DNA of 64,000 bases from Rhizobium sp. 18065 (lineage in GTDB: Bacteria; Pseudomonadota; Alphaproteobacteria; Rhizobiales; Rhizobiaceae): assembly GCF_902706095.1 (NCBI RefSeq), contig NZ_CACSJP010000004.1:339927-403926 (forward strand), in the 5' to 3' direction. Position numbers and translations under genes: made by a program. Position 1 is the first letter of the stretch, and each line of letters opens with the position of its first letter. Shown here one piece after another: positions 8,775-18,403 of the stretch. The notes under the pieces were generated by a model. It did not search any database. It worked only from the letters and a program-made list of their open reading frames with translations, and was not told the origin of the DNA.

Positions 8775-10028
8775 ATGCGCAAATATTCGGTCTTTGCCGT
8801 TGTCCGCGAGGCAATGCGTGCCCACAAGGGATGGGAGGCTCAGTGGACCTCTCCCGAACCCCGGCAATCCTACGACGTGATCATCATCGGTGCCGGCGGC
8901 CACGGCCTGGGTGCTGCCTATTATCTTGCCAAGGAACACGGCATCACCAATGTGGCGGTGATCGAGAAGGGTTGGCTGGGCGGCGGCAATACCGGCCGAA
9001 ACACCACTATCATCCGGTCCAACTATCTCTATGAAGAGAGCATGGACATCTACGAGCACTCGCTGAAGCTCTGGGAGGGCCTCAGCCAGGACCTCAACTA
9101 CAATGTCATGTACTCGCCGCGCGGCGTGATGATGCTGTCGCATAATGTGCATGACCAGCAGTCGTTCAAGCGGCACATCAATGCCAATAATCTCTATGGC
9201 ATCGACAATGAATGGCTGACGCCGGAACAGGCCAAGGCCTTCTGTCCGCCTCTCGATATTTCCAAAACCGCCCGCTATGCGATCAACGGTGCTGCCCTGC
9301 AGCGTCGCGGTGGAACGGCGCGTCACGATGCGGTTGCCTGGGGCTTTGCCCGTGCGGCCTCCGATCGCGGCGTGCATATCATCCAGAACTGCGAAGTTAC
9401 TGGCATCCGCCGTGGACCGGGTGGCGAAGTCACCGGTGTCGATACGACACGCGGCTTTATCGGCGCGAAGAAGGTCGGCGTTTCGGCGGCCGGTCATTCG
9501 TCGGTGGTCATGGGCATGGCGGGTGTTCGCCTGCCGGTTCATTCGACGCCGCTGCAGGCGCTGGTCTCCGAGCCGATGAAGCCGATTTTCCCCTGCGTGG
9601 TCATGTCCAACACGGTGCATGCCTATATCTCGCAGTCGGACAAGGGCGAACTGGTCATCGGTGCCGGTACCGACCAGTACAATTCCTATAGCCAGACCGG
9701 CGGCATGCAGATCATCACGCATACGCTCGACGCCATCTGCGAGCTGTTCCCGATGTTCCGCCGCGTCAAGATGATGCGCCAGTGGGGCGGGATCACCGAC
9801 AACACGGCCGACCGTTCGCCGATCCAGAGCGTGACACCGGTTCAGAACCTGTTCGTCAATGCAGGCTGGGGAACCGGCGGCTTCAAGGCGACGCCGGGTT
9901 CGGCCAATCTGTTCGCGCATCTGATCGCCAAGGGCGAGCCGCATCGTCTGGCCCAGGGCCTGACGCTCGATCGCTTCCGCACCGGCCGCCTGATCGACGA
10001 GGCAGCTGCTGCTGCCGTCGCTCACTGA
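8775..10028 (+). CDS. soxB: Sarcosine oxidase subunit beta
   Basis: Catalytic flavin subunit of heterotetrameric sarcosine oxidase, which oxidises N-methylglycine to glycine, producing H2O2 and passing the one-carbon unit to tetrahydrofolate. 417 residues. The FAD-binding GAGGHGLGAAYYLAKEHG follows YDVIII near residue 35. The stretch RRGGTARHDAVAWG holds His184, equivalent to the residue that carries covalent FMN in the Corynebacterium enzyme. The C-terminal WGTGGFKATPGS is typical. It is the first gene of soxBDAG, with an AGGAG-type site upstream; nested inverted repeats before it may serve regulation. Confidence 0.95.
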   Translation: MRKYSVFAVVREAMRAHKGWEAQWTSPEPRQSYDVIIIGAGGHGLGAAYYLAKEHGITNVAVIEKGWLGGGNTGRNTTIIRSNYLYEESMDIYEHSLKLWEGLSQDLNYNVMYSPRGVMMLSHNVHDQQSFKRHINANNLYGIDNEWLTPEQAKAFCPPLDISKTARYAINGAALQRRGGTARHDAVAWGFARAASDRGVHIIQNCEVTGIRRGPGGEVTGVDTTRGFIGAKKVGVSAAGHSSVVMGMAGVRLPVHSTPLQALVSEPMKPIFPCVVMSNTVHAYISQSDKGELVIGAGTDQYNSYSQTGGMQIITHTLDAICELFPMFRRVKMMRQWGGITDNTADRSPIQSVTPVQNLFVNAGWGTGGFKATPGSANLFAHLIAKGEPHRLAQGLTLDRFRTGRLIDEAAAAAVAH

Positions 10029-10046
10029 TTTCAAGGATCGCCGACC

Positions 10047-10367
10047 ATGCTGATCATCAAATGCCCCTATTGCGAAGAAGAGCGTTCTGAGCTCGAATTT
10101 CGCGCCGCTGGCGAAGCCCATATCGCCCGGCCTGCCAGTATCTCGGCGATTTCCGACGAGGAATTTGCGGACTATTTCTTCCTGCGTGACAACCCGAAGG
10201 GTCTGATCTTCGAACGCTGGCGCCATATCCATGGCTGCGGCCGCTTCTTCAATGCGGCGCGCGACACCATCAGCGACAAGATCCTCCTGACCTACAAGGC
10301 CGGCGAGCCGATGCCCGATCCGGCAACGCTCGTCGCCTCTGCCGAGCCGAAGGGAGACAAGGCATGA
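10047..10367 (+). CDS. soxD: Sarcosine oxidase subunit delta
   Basis: 106 residues; the small zinc-binding subunit of the heterotetramer. MLIIKCPYC gives Cys6 and Cys9, and RWRHIHGCGRFFN gives His60 and Cys64, the expected four zinc ligands. FADYFFLRDNPKG is a family hallmark. It begins 18 bases after soxB and overlaps soxA by four bases (ATGA), showing translational coupling. Confidence 0.95.
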   Translation: MLIIKCPYCEEERSELEFRAAGEAHIARPASISAISDEEFADYFFLRDNPKGLIFERWRHIHGCGRFFNAARDTISDKILLTYKAGEPMPDPATLVASAEPKGDKA

Positions 10368-13357
10368 GCGCCGCCAACCGTATTCCGGGCAAGGGCCGCC
10401 TGACGCCCGCCCGCACATCCCGCTTCACGCTCGATGGCCGCAGTTTGACAGCCTATGAGGGCGATACCGTTGCCTCGGCAATGCTCGCCAATGGCATGCA
10501 TCTGGCCGGCCGCTCATTCAAGTATCACCGCCCGCGCGGCATCCTGACCGCAGGTCCGGAAGAGCCGAATGCGCTGCTCGACATTTCGCGCGATGCGGCC
10601 CGCCGCCAGCCGAACGTGCGCGCCACGGTGCAGGAAGTGTTCGACGGCATGCGTGCAGAAACGCAGAACCGCTGGCCGTCGCTGACTTTCGACATCAGCG
10701 AAGTCAACAACCTGCTGGCGCCGTTCTTTGCTGCCGGCTTCTACTACAAGACATTCATGTGGCCGAAGGCAGCCTGGCACCAGATCTATGAACCCTTCAT
10801 CCGTCGCGCCGCCGGTCTCGGTGTCGCGCCGACGGAAGCGGATCCGGATCACTATGCCAACCGTTATGCCCATTGCGACGTGCTCGTTGCAGGCGGCGGT
10901 GCAGCCGGACTTGCGGCGGCACTTGCCGCGGCCAAGACCGGCGTGCGGGTGATGATCGTCGACGAACAACCGGAAATGGGCGGTGCGTTCCATTACGATC
11001 TCGGCGCCACAGTCGAAGGCCAGAATGGATATGAGTGGGCGCAGGCAACCGTCGCCAAGCTCAATGCCATGTCCAATGTCACGGTGCTGACCCGCACGAC
11101 GGCTTTCGGTTATCACAACCACAATTACGTCGCTCTGGTCGAGCGCGTGACCGACCATATCTCGAACCCGGGCAAGGCCCTGCCGCGCGAGCGTTTGTGG
11201 CAGGTGCGGGCCAAGCGCGTGATCATCGCCAGCGGCGCGATCGAGCGTCACATGGTGTTTGCCAACAATGACCGTCCGGGCATCATGCTGGCATCCGCAG
11301 GGCGCACCTATCTCAACCATTTCGGCGTGGCCGTCGGTTCGAAGGTCGGTGTCTATACGGCGCATGATTCCGCCTATGAAGCGGCGATCGACCTGAAAAA
11401 GGCCGGCGTGTCAGTCCCGGTCATCGTCGATGCCCGCGAAAAGCCGGGCGAGAAGGTGCTGGCGGAAGCCCGTGCTCTGGGTATCGAAGTGCTCACCGGT
11501 TCCGGTGTTGTCGATACGGCCGGGCGTCTGCGCGTGCGTTCGATCACCGTTCGCCGCAATGGTGGCGGTTCCAGCCGCAAGATCGAAGTCGATGCGCTGC
11601 TGATCTCCGCCGGCTGGACGCCGTCGGTGCATCTGTTCTCGCAGTCGCGTGGCAAGCTGAAGTTCGATGCGGCCAACGACCGTTTCCTGCCGGATGTCTA
11701 CGTGCAGGATTGTGTCAGCGTCGGCGCCTGCAACGGCACCGATGACCTGCAGGCCCTGCTGGACGAAGCGACCGCTGCCGGAGCCGCGATGGCCAAGGCT
11801 GCCGGTGCTGCGCAGGTTGTTGCCGTATCGCTCAGCGGTTCGAACGAACATGACTGGACCGGTGGCATGGTCGGTGCGGCCGAGGGTGCCGGTCGTGATA
11901 CGACCGTCAAGGCCTTCGTCGACTTCCAGCACGATGTCTGCGCCAAGGACATTCGTCTTGCCGTGCGCGAAGGCATGCATTCGATCGAGCATATCAAGCG
12001 CTTCACCACCAACGGCATGGCGTCCGATCAGGGCAAGCTGTCGAACATGCATGGTCTGGCGATTGCCGCCGAAGTGCTGGGCAAGGAAATCCCAAAAGTC
12101 GGTCTGACGACCTTCCGCGCGCCCTACACGCCCGTCACCTTCGGTACGCTGATCAACCACTCGCGCGACGAGTTGTTCGATCCGGCGCGCAAGACGCCGA
12201 TGCATGGCTATGAAGTGTCGCAGGGTGCCGAATATGAAGATGTCGGTAACTGGAAGCGCGCCTGGTATTATCCCAAGGCTGGCGAGGACATGCATGCGGC
12301 CGTCAACCGCGAGTGCAAGACCGTGCGCGATGTCGCCGGCGTGTTCAACGCCTCGACACTCGGCAAGATCGAGGTGGTCGGCCCGGATGCGGCCGAGTTC
12401 CTCAATCTGATGTATACCAATGCCTGGGACACGCTGAAGCCGGGCAAGGCGCGCTACGGCATCATGACCCGCGAAGACGGTTTCATCTATGACGATGGCG
12501 TCGTCGGTCGTCTCGCCGATGATCGCTTCCATGTCACGACGACCACGGGCGGTGCGCCGCGCGTGCTCAACCACATGGAAGACTATCTGCAGACGGAATT
12601 CCCGCATCTGAAGGTCTGGCTTACCTCGACCACCGAACAATGGGCGGTGATCGCGGTGCAGGGTCCGAAGGCACGCGACATCATCGCGCCTTTTGTCGGG
12701 GGCATCGACATCTCCAACGAAGCCTTCCCGCATATGAGCGTGGCCGAGGGCACCTTCTGCGGCGTGCCGACGCGTCTTTTCCGCGTGTCGTTCACCGGTG
12801 AACTTGGCTTCGAAGTCAACGTTCCGGCAGACTTCGGCGCCGACGTGTTCCGACAGATCTGGGAACGGGCGCAGTCTCTCGGTGCCTGCCTCTACGGCAC
12901 CGAGACCATGCACGTGTTGCGCGCCGAGAAGGGCTATATCATTGTCGGACAGGACACCGACGGGACACTGACGGCCGACGATGCCGGCCTGTCCTGGGCG
13001 GTGTCGAAGAAAAAGACCGATTTCGTCGGTATCCGTGGGATGAAGCGTCCGGATCTTGTCAAGGAAGGCCGCAAGCAGCTGGTCGGCCTTATGACAAAGA
13101 ACCCGAACGAGGTTCTGGAAGAAGGTGGCCAGATCGTCGTCGACCCGAACCAGCCGAAGCCGATGACCATGCTGGGCCACGTCACGTCGTCCTACTGGTC
13201 GGAAAACCTCGGGCGTTCCATTGCCATTGCGATGGTGGCCGGTGGCCGGGCGCGCATGGGCGAGACGCTGTATGTGCCGATGAAGGACAAGACCATTGCG
13301 GTCGAAGTGACCGACATGGTCTTCGTAGACAAGGAAGGAGGCCGGATCCATGGCTGA
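10364..13357 (+). CDS. soxA: Sarcosine oxidase subunit alpha
   Basis: 997 residues; binds NAD and folate and channels formaldehyde from the beta subunit to tetrahydrofolate. Domains in order: an N-terminal ferredoxin-like region (YEGDTVASAMLANG, KYHRPRGI), a dinucleotide-binding Rossmann domain starting near residue 170 (VLVAGGGAAGLAAALAAAK), and a C-terminal GcvT-like aminomethyltransferase domain from about residue 600 (FTGELGFEVNVP; YIIVGQDTDGTLT). The length matches the family. The stop overlaps soxG by eight bases. No folate gene such as purU follows directly. Confidence 0.95.
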   Translation: MSAANRIPGKGRLTPARTSRFTLDGRSLTAYEGDTVASAMLANGMHLAGRSFKYHRPRGILTAGPEEPNALLDISRDAARRQPNVRATVQEVFDGMRAETQNRWPSLTFDISEVNNLLAPFFAAGFYYKTFMWPKAAWHQIYEPFIRRAAGLGVAPTEADPDHYANRYAHCDVLVAGGGAAGLAAALAAAKTGVRVMIVDEQPEMGGAFHYDLGATVEGQNGYEWAQATVAKLNAMSNVTVLTRTTAFGYHNHNYVALVERVTDHISNPGKALPRERLWQVRAKRVIIASGAIERHMVFANNDRPGIMLASAGRTYLNHFGVAVGSKVGVYTAHDSAYEAAIDLKKAGVSVPVIVDAREKPGEKVLAEARALGIEVLTGSGVVDTAGRLRVRSITVRRNGGGSSRKIEVDALLISAGWTPSVHLFSQSRGKLKFDAANDRFLPDVYVQDCVSVGACNGTDDLQALLDEATAAGAAMAKAAGAAQVVAVSLSGSNEHDWTGGMVGAAEGAGRDTTVKAFVDFQHDVCAKDIRLAVREGMHSIEHIKRFTTNGMASDQGKLSNMHGLAIAAEVLGKEIPKVGLTTFRAPYTPVTFGTLINHSRDELFDPARKTPMHGYEVSQGAEYEDVGNWKRAWYYPKAGEDMHAAVNRECKTVRDVAGVFNASTLGKIEVVGPDAAEFLNLMYTNAWDTLKPGKARYGIMTREDGFIYDDGVVGRLADDRFHVTTTTGGAPRVLNHMEDYLQTEFPHLKVWLTSTTEQWAVIAVQGPKARDIIAPFVGGIDISNEAFPHMSVAEGTFCGVPTRLFRVSFTGELGFEVNVPADFGADVFRQIWERAQSLGACLYGTETMHVLRAEKGYIIVGQDTDGTLTADDAGLSWAVSKKKTDFVGIRGMKRPDLVKEGRKQLVGLMTKNPNEVLEEGGQIVVDPNQPKPMTMLGHVTSSYWSENLGRSIAIAMVAGGRARMGETLYVPMKDKTIAVEVTDMVFVDKEGGRIHG

Positions 13358-13904
13358 ACCCGTGATTGCCGAACGTAAAACCGTTCTTTCCGGCTACCAG
13401 GGCGGAAGCGCCAAGGTGCGGCTGACACCGGCCTTGCCGGCCGGCCGCGCCGTGCTGCGCGCCCGCACTGAGGACCTCGGCGCACTGTCCACCTCGCTTG
13501 GCCTGAAACTGCCGGTCAAGCCGAGAGCTTCCGTTTTCGCCAAGGGCCGCACGGCATTCTGGATCGGCCCGGATGAATGGCTGCTGATCGACGAAAAGGG
13601 CGGCGACCTGATGGCTGATTGCGCGGCCTCCGGTGTCGCGCATTCGGCAACCGACGTGTCGCATCGCAACACAGCGATCATCGTGTCGGGCCCGGCATCG
13701 GCTGACGCGATCAACGCGGGCTCGGCGCTGGACCTTTCGCTTGCCGCATTCCCGGTCGGCGCGGTTACCCGTACTGTGTTCGGCAAGATCGAGATCATTC
13801 TCCACCGGGTCGAAGAAGAGACCTTCCGGGTCGAATGCTGGCGATCCTTTGCCACCTATGCCTTCGGCATGCTGTCCGAAGGGGCGCAAGACGCCTCGCT
13901 TTGA
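13350..13904 (+). CDS. soxG: Sarcosine oxidase subunit gamma
   Basis: 184 residues; smallest folate-side subunit, structurally like GcvT. FWIGPDEWLLI, the VSHRNTAIIVSGP stretch and the C-terminal RSFATYAFGML are characteristic. Translation is coupled to soxA by an eight-base overlap. Last gene of the operon, with a terminator 30 bases after the stop. Confidence 0.92.
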   Translation: MAEPVIAERKTVLSGYQGGSAKVRLTPALPAGRAVLRARTEDLGALSTSLGLKLPVKPRASVFAKGRTAFWIGPDEWLLIDEKGGDLMADCAASGVAHSATDVSHRNTAIIVSGPASADAINAGSALDLSLAAFPVGAVTRTVFGKIEIILHRVEEETFRVECWRSFATYAFGMLSEGAQDASL

Positions 13905-13933
13905 GAGACGAAACCTGGTGATGGATTTTCAAG

Positions 13934-13958
13934 AGGCCGGGGTGACCCGGCCTTTTTT
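13934..13958 (+). terminator. Rho-independent terminator of soxBDAG
   Basis: Perfect 8-bp stem AGGCCGGG / CCCGGCCT with loop GTGA, then six T. Confidence 0.9.
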
Positions 13959-13967
13959 GCTGGACGT

Positions 13968-15026
13968 CTAGGCCTCCCATCCCATCCATTTTACCCAACG
14001 CCCATGAAAATCCGCCCGGCCGAGTTCGCGGGTTTCGCCCGTCGGCCAGAGTGTCAGCGTGACGGCTGCACCGTCCGGCTTGCCATCGGCTTCCAGCTGC
14101 AGGCGGGCAAGCGGTGCATCGGCGGTAGCACGGGCGCCGGCCTCGGCGATCAGGATTTCACCTTCGGCTTTCAAATCTGCGGGCAGGTATTGCCAGGCGA
14201 TGGTGTGGTAGATGACGTGGGTCATGCCGGGATGGGGTTGCGAGAGACGGGTCCGCAGCCAGTCCACGGCATCGGCTCTTTCGACCTTGATCGCGGTGTC
14301 GGCAGCGATGGCAAGGGCTGCCGCCGTTCTCTGCAGGCGATCCGTCTGGTCGGCCCAGATATAGGAGAATAGCCGGAGCCGGTCCGCATCCGATTTCGGG
14401 TCGAGCGGGTTCAGGTCGCAGCCGGCGCGGTCGATGATCTCTATCTGGGCGATCGGCGGCGAGGGGCCTTCCCATTCAGGCTCCAGCATGACCGGCGACG
14501 GGCCGCCCCATTGGACGCCGCCAAGCGTGTAGGCATAACGATCCCAATGTAGGTTGAGACCGGCACTGGCGCCGATTTCGGAAAGGCGCAACGGCTTGTT
14601 TGTTAGTTGGGCAATCGTCAGGAAGCCTGGCAGGAGGGCGGAAGATCGGCGGACTTCGTTGGTCTGCGGAGCCGACTTGAGGCGCTCGAGGATGAAGTCC
14701 ACGTTGTGCCGCAACGCCGCTTCGATGGCCGGCCAAAGCGTATCGTCATCAGCGGCATGCGGTGGATAAACTGCGGCGAGAGCTGCATCTTGTCCGGCGC
14801 GGACGAGTGCATGCAGCGTACCGGCGAGCCGCAAAGCGAGCGCATCATGGGTGCCATCCGGATTGCCGGACCAGCCAAGGACCGTTGCGCCGACCGGTGT
14901 TTCGTCGGTCAGGTGTTCGGCTGCGAGCATGCAGAGCCTTGCGGTAAACGGCGAGCCGAGATCGGCGCAGGCCTTGGCCTGGCGGCGGAAACTCTGGCGA
15001 ATGGTCTCGGCGCGTTCGTTCGGCAT
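13968..15026 (-). CDS. DUF2332 family protein
   Basis: 352 residues, cytosolic, of unknown function. The core matches the DUF2332 family: LRLSEIGASAGLNLHWDRYAY resembles a nucleotide- or SAM-binding turn, then PVMLEPEWEG, a central GCDLNPLDP and a late HTIAWQYLP. The fold looks Rossmann-like, but no catalytic activity is assigned and I do not infer one. It follows a MaoC-type gene by seven bases, so the two are co-transcribed. Confidence 0.8.
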   Translation of the reverse strand: MPNERAETIRQSFRRQAKACADLGSPFTARLCMLAAEHLTDETPVGATVLGWSGNPDGTHDALALRLAGTLHALVRAGQDAALAAVYPPHAADDDTLWPAIEAALRHNVDFILERLKSAPQTNEVRRSSALLPGFLTIAQLTNKPLRLSEIGASAGLNLHWDRYAYTLGGVQWGGPSPVMLEPEWEGPSPPIAQIEIIDRAGCDLNPLDPKSDADRLRLFSYIWADQTDRLQRTAAALAIAADTAIKVERADAVDWLRTRLSQPHPGMTHVIYHTIAWQYLPADLKAEGEILIAEAGARATADAPLARLQLEADGKPDGAAVTLTLWPTGETRELGRADFHGRWVKWMGWEA

Positions 15027-15033
15027 AGTCCGT

Positions 15034-15522
15034 TTACACCCCTTCCGGACGATCCTTCGGGTCGAACTGCGAAATGGTGATCCAACTGGCTGTTAGCGCC
15101 GGCTTGCGTTCTTCCTCGATCTCGACCGTCAGGTCATAGGTGTTCATCAGCATGCCGGCGCCGCGAAAGCGTGCGCCAGCCAGCAGGAAAGAGCCGCGGA
15201 TGCGCTTGTTGCATTTGACCGGCGACATGAAGCGCACCTTGTCGAAGCCGTAGTTGATGCCGAGGGTCTGTTCACGGATTTTCGGCAGGCAGTCGTAGTT
15301 CATCGCTGAAAGCAGCGACAAAGTCAGGAAGCCGTGGGCAATCGTGCCGCCGTAAGGCGTCTCTGCTGCTGCGCGGACGGGGTCGGTATGGATGAACTGG
15401 TGGTCATTGGTCGCGCCGGCAAAGGCGTCGATCATGGTCTGGTCGACGGTGATCCAGTCGGAGACACCGACGACGGTTCCAAGCAGCCCCCGAACTTCGG
15501 ACAGGGAAATCTCACGTGGCAT
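15034..15522 (-). CDS. MaoC family dehydratase (hot-dog fold)
   Basis: 162 residues. The hydratase-2 motif appears as FAGATNDHQFIHTDP followed by GGTIAHGFLTLSLL, with the expected Asp and His for adding water to a 2-enoyl-CoA. Members are R-specific enoyl-CoA hydratases used in fatty acid breakdown or PHB precursor supply; the exact substrate is open. GAGGTTCC precedes the ATG. First gene of a pair with DUF2332. Confidence 0.85.
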   Translation of the reverse strand: MPREISLSEVRGLLGTVVGVSDWITVDQTMIDAFAGATNDHQFIHTDPVRAAAETPYGGTIAHGFLTLSLLSAMNYDCLPKIREQTLGINYGFDKVRFMSPVKCNKRIRGSFLLAGARFRGAGMLMNTYDLTVEIEEERKPALTASWITISQFDPKDRPEGV

Positions 15523-15611
15523 GGAACCTCACTCTTTTGTCGATATTTTCCGACAGGTTACAGGTGGTTCATGTCATGCGGAATAGCTGGACTGCACATC
15601 CATGCAATAAA

Positions 15612-17570
15612 TCATGCTTCGAGCCAGAATTCGACCGATCGCGGTTTCAGGTGAATTGCCGCGGCACCGCGACCGGAGGACAGCTTCTTCCATTTCCGTC
15701 CCGTTTCGGGACGAAGGGCGGCATTGCGTGTCTCATGCGCCCGGTTGAACAAGATGGCGATGCGAGCGGGCTTTCCGGTCTGGCGATCCAGCGTTTTCAA
15801 CAGCATGGCGAAAACCTGCAGATCCGGATCTTCCCAGTCGGTAACGGTCATCACTTCGCCTGTTGCCGAAAGCCATTCGACATCGCCATTGCCATCGAGG
15901 AATTGCGTGTCGGAGAAGGCGGTGAAGCGTTGGCGCATGGCGGCAAGATTTGTTGTCGTTTCCAACAGCTCGTCGTCGCGGTTGCGCCAGTCCAGCCAGG
16001 TCAGCGCATTGTCCTGGCAATAGGCATTGTTGTTGCCGCGCTGGGTGCGGCCGAATTCGTCGCCGGCCGTCAGCATGATCGTACCGCGGCTGGCAAAGAG
16101 CGTGGCAAGCAGGGCGGCGACATCCTGTCTCCGGTTGCGCGACACTGTGCGATCGGAGGTGTCACCCTCGACGCCATTGTTCCACGAATGGTTCTCGTTG
16201 TGGCCGTCGCGATTGTTCTCGCCATTGGCTTCGTTGTGCTTGTGTTCGTGCGAGACGAGGTCGAGCAGGGTGAAGCCGTCATGGGCAGCGATGAAGTTGA
16301 CGCTGCGGGTGGCCCTGCCGCCGTGATGGGCAAAGCGGTCGGCGGAACCGGCAAGCGCCGTTGCCAGATCGCCGGTCAGGTGGCTGTCGCCGCGCCAGTA
16401 GCGGCGGAAGACATCGCGAGCGCGGTCGTTCCATTCGAGGAAAGGCGCCGGGAACTGGCCAAGCTGGTAGCCGCCCGGGCCAATATCCCAGGGCTCGGCG
16501 ATCATGATGCGGTCTTCCAGCACATCGTCCTCCAGCATGGCCTTCAGCGTCGGCGCATCGCGGTGGAAGCCGTCCCAGTGGCGGCCGATGATCGGCGCGA
16601 GGTCGAAGCGGAAGCCATCGACGCCGCCCTGCAGGACGAAGTGGCGAAGCGAATCGACGATCAGCCGGCGCAGCACCGGATGATCGCAGGCGAGCGTGTT
16701 GCCGCAGCCGGTGTCGTTGACCAAAGTTGCCGGATCATTCGGCAGGTGGCGGTAAAGCGAGCGGTTGTCGATGCCGCGCATCGAGAGCGTTGCGCCAAGC
16801 ACGTCGCTTTCGCCGGTGTGGTTGAAGACGAGGTCGAGGATGACGCCGATGCCTTCGTGATGCAGGGCGTCGACCGTGTCGCGCAGTTCCTTGACGCCGC
16901 CCGGTACGATGCGGGAATCAAGCGCCATCAGGGCGATGGGATTGTAGCCCCAGCTGTTGGACAGGCCCAGCGGCGGCAGGTGGCGCTCGTCGAGCCATGC
17001 GGTGATCGGCATCAGTTCGACGGCATCGACGCCAATCTTCTTCAGATGGGCAATCACGGAGGGATGGGCGAGTGCTGCCAGTGTGCCGCGCTGCGCCTCC
17101 GGCACGTCGGGATGGAGCATGGTGAAAGGCTTGACGGCGACTTCGTAGATGAAGCCGCCGCGCGGCAGGAGCGGCATCATCGCCTTGACCGGCACATCGC
17201 GGGTGACGATGGCTTTCGGCACAAGGTCGGCGGTGTCCGTGCCGAATTCGGCAAGCCGAGGATCATGGACGAAGGGCCGGTCCAGTTCCTTGGCATAGGG
17301 ATCGACGAGCAGCTTGGAGGGATCGTACCAATGGCCCTCCGCTGGATCGTAGGGGCCATGCGCGCGAAAGCCGTATCGGGTCCCTTCGCCGGCACCCCCG
17401 ACAAAAAGCCGATGGATATCGTCTTCGCCGCGGGTCATCGGCAGGCGGGCGGTTTCCGTGCGTCCTTCCGCATCGAAGAGGCAGACTTCGATCAATGACG
17501 CATGATGCGACCAGAGGGAAAAATCTGTGCCGGCGGGATGCAGGACTGCTCCGAGAGGATTTTGGCTCAT
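15612..17570 (-). CDS. glgX: Glycogen debranching enzyme GlgX
   Basis: Hydrolyses alpha-1,6 branches of phosphorylase-limited glycogen. 652 residues: an N-terminal CBM48-like domain (PLGAVLHPAGTDFSLWS) and a GH13 barrel of the isoamylase type. Regions seen: DLVFNHTGE, GFRFDLAP with the nucleophile Asp, MIAEPWDIG with the acid Glu, and FIAAHDGFT. The ATG at 17570 has GGAAG upstream; a GTG at 17612 would add 14 residues without a good site. It lies apart from glgPBCA-pgm on the same strand, with four unrelated genes between. Confidence 0.93.
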   Translation of the reverse strand: MSQNPLGAVLHPAGTDFSLWSHHASLIEVCLFDAEGRTETARLPMTRGEDDIHRLFVGGAGEGTRYGFRAHGPYDPAEGHWYDPSKLLVDPYAKELDRPFVHDPRLAEFGTDTADLVPKAIVTRDVPVKAMMPLLPRGGFIYEVAVKPFTMLHPDVPEAQRGTLAALAHPSVIAHLKKIGVDAVELMPITAWLDERHLPPLGLSNSWGYNPIALMALDSRIVPGGVKELRDTVDALHHEGIGVILDLVFNHTGESDVLGATLSMRGIDNRSLYRHLPNDPATLVNDTGCGNTLACDHPVLRRLIVDSLRHFVLQGGVDGFRFDLAPIIGRHWDGFHRDAPTLKAMLEDDVLEDRIMIAEPWDIGPGGYQLGQFPAPFLEWNDRARDVFRRYWRGDSHLTGDLATALAGSADRFAHHGGRATRSVNFIAAHDGFTLLDLVSHEHKHNEANGENNRDGHNENHSWNNGVEGDTSDRTVSRNRRQDVAALLATLFASRGTIMLTAGDEFGRTQRGNNNAYCQDNALTWLDWRNRDDELLETTTNLAAMRQRFTAFSDTQFLDGNGDVEWLSATGEVMTVTDWEDPDLQVFAMLLKTLDRQTGKPARIAILFNRAHETRNAALRPETGRKWKKLSSGRGAAAIHLKPRSVEFWLEA

Positions 17571-17713
17571 GACGTCTTCCGCGGTTTGGGGTGGCGAATC
17601 TGTCTGTGTCACGCAGACAGGTTAGCAGTTGCTGAAGCGCGCGAAACGCTTGCCGGTCGTCTCCCGGTTGCTTTGTTCCATTTTCATCTGCCGAGACCGA
17701 AGAAAGTTCGCCA

Positions 17714-17742
17714 TTGACAGCATACCAACTGGTTGGTTTAAT
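17714..17742 (+). promoter_or_regulatory. TetR-gene promoter with embedded operator
   Basis: TTGACA (17714-17719), 17-base spacer, TTTAAT (17737-17742). Inside the spacer lies the palindrome ACCAAC-TG-GTTGGT (17724-17737). The palindrome occupies RNA polymerase's site, as expected for autorepression by the TetR product. Confidence 0.75.
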
Positions 17743-17765
17743 GATCGCAAGAGGAAGATGCTGCC

Positions 17766-18371
17766 ATGAATGAGATTGTCCACCCGTCACGCATGAAGCT
17801 GCTGGAGGCCACGCTCGGTCTGATCCGGGAGCAGGGTTATGCGGCGACGACTGTGGACGATATCTGCCGGCGGGCCGGCGTCAGCAAAGGCAGCTTCTTC
17901 CATCACTTCAAGAGCAAGGAAGAACTGATCCTCGGCGCGGTGGGCCATTGGAACGGCTTTACCACCGACGTCTTCGAGCAGGCGCCGTATCAGGCACTTG
18001 GCGATCCGCGTGACCGCATTCTCGGCTATGTTGATTTCCGCATGGCGATCCTCGATTTCGAGGTGCCGGAATTCACCTGCCTGCTCGGGACTTTGGTGCA
18101 GGAGACCTATCAGTCACATCCCGCGATCCGCGAAGCCTGCGATCTCGGCATGTCGTCGCATATTGCAAGGCTGGCTGCTGATCTCGATCTGGCCCGCACA
18201 CGGTACGCTGCGGATGCGGCCTGGACGGCAGAAAGCGTCGGCTATTTCATTCAAGCGGTGCTGCAGGGCTCGTTCATCTTTGCCAAGGCCAAGCTGGGTG
18301 CAGAAACGGCGCGTGAGAATTTGCGGCATCTGCGTCGATACCTGGAAACAATCCTGCCTGCGACATCTTGA
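17766..18371 (+). CDS. TetR family transcriptional regulator
   Basis: 201 residues. The N-terminal helix-turn-helix reads GYAATTVDDICRRAGVSKGS followed by FFHHFKSKEELI, a textbook TetR DNA-binding domain at residues about 12-60. The C-terminal helical half would bind an inducer that cannot be named. AGAGGAAG precedes the ATG. It is transcribed with the SRPBCC gene that follows 32 bases later, and probably represses its own operon through the palindrome in its promoter. Confidence 0.9.
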   Translation: MNEIVHPSRMKLLEATLGLIREQGYAATTVDDICRRAGVSKGSFFHHFKSKEELILGAVGHWNGFTTDVFEQAPYQALGDPRDRILGYVDFRMAILDFEVPEFTCLLGTLVQETYQSHPAIREACDLGMSSHIARLAADLDLARTRYAADAAWTAESVGYFIQAVLQGSFIFAKAKLGAETARENLRHLRRYLETILPATS

Positions 18372-18403
18372 GACCCGGAAAAATCAGAAGAGGAGGAATG
18401 ACA

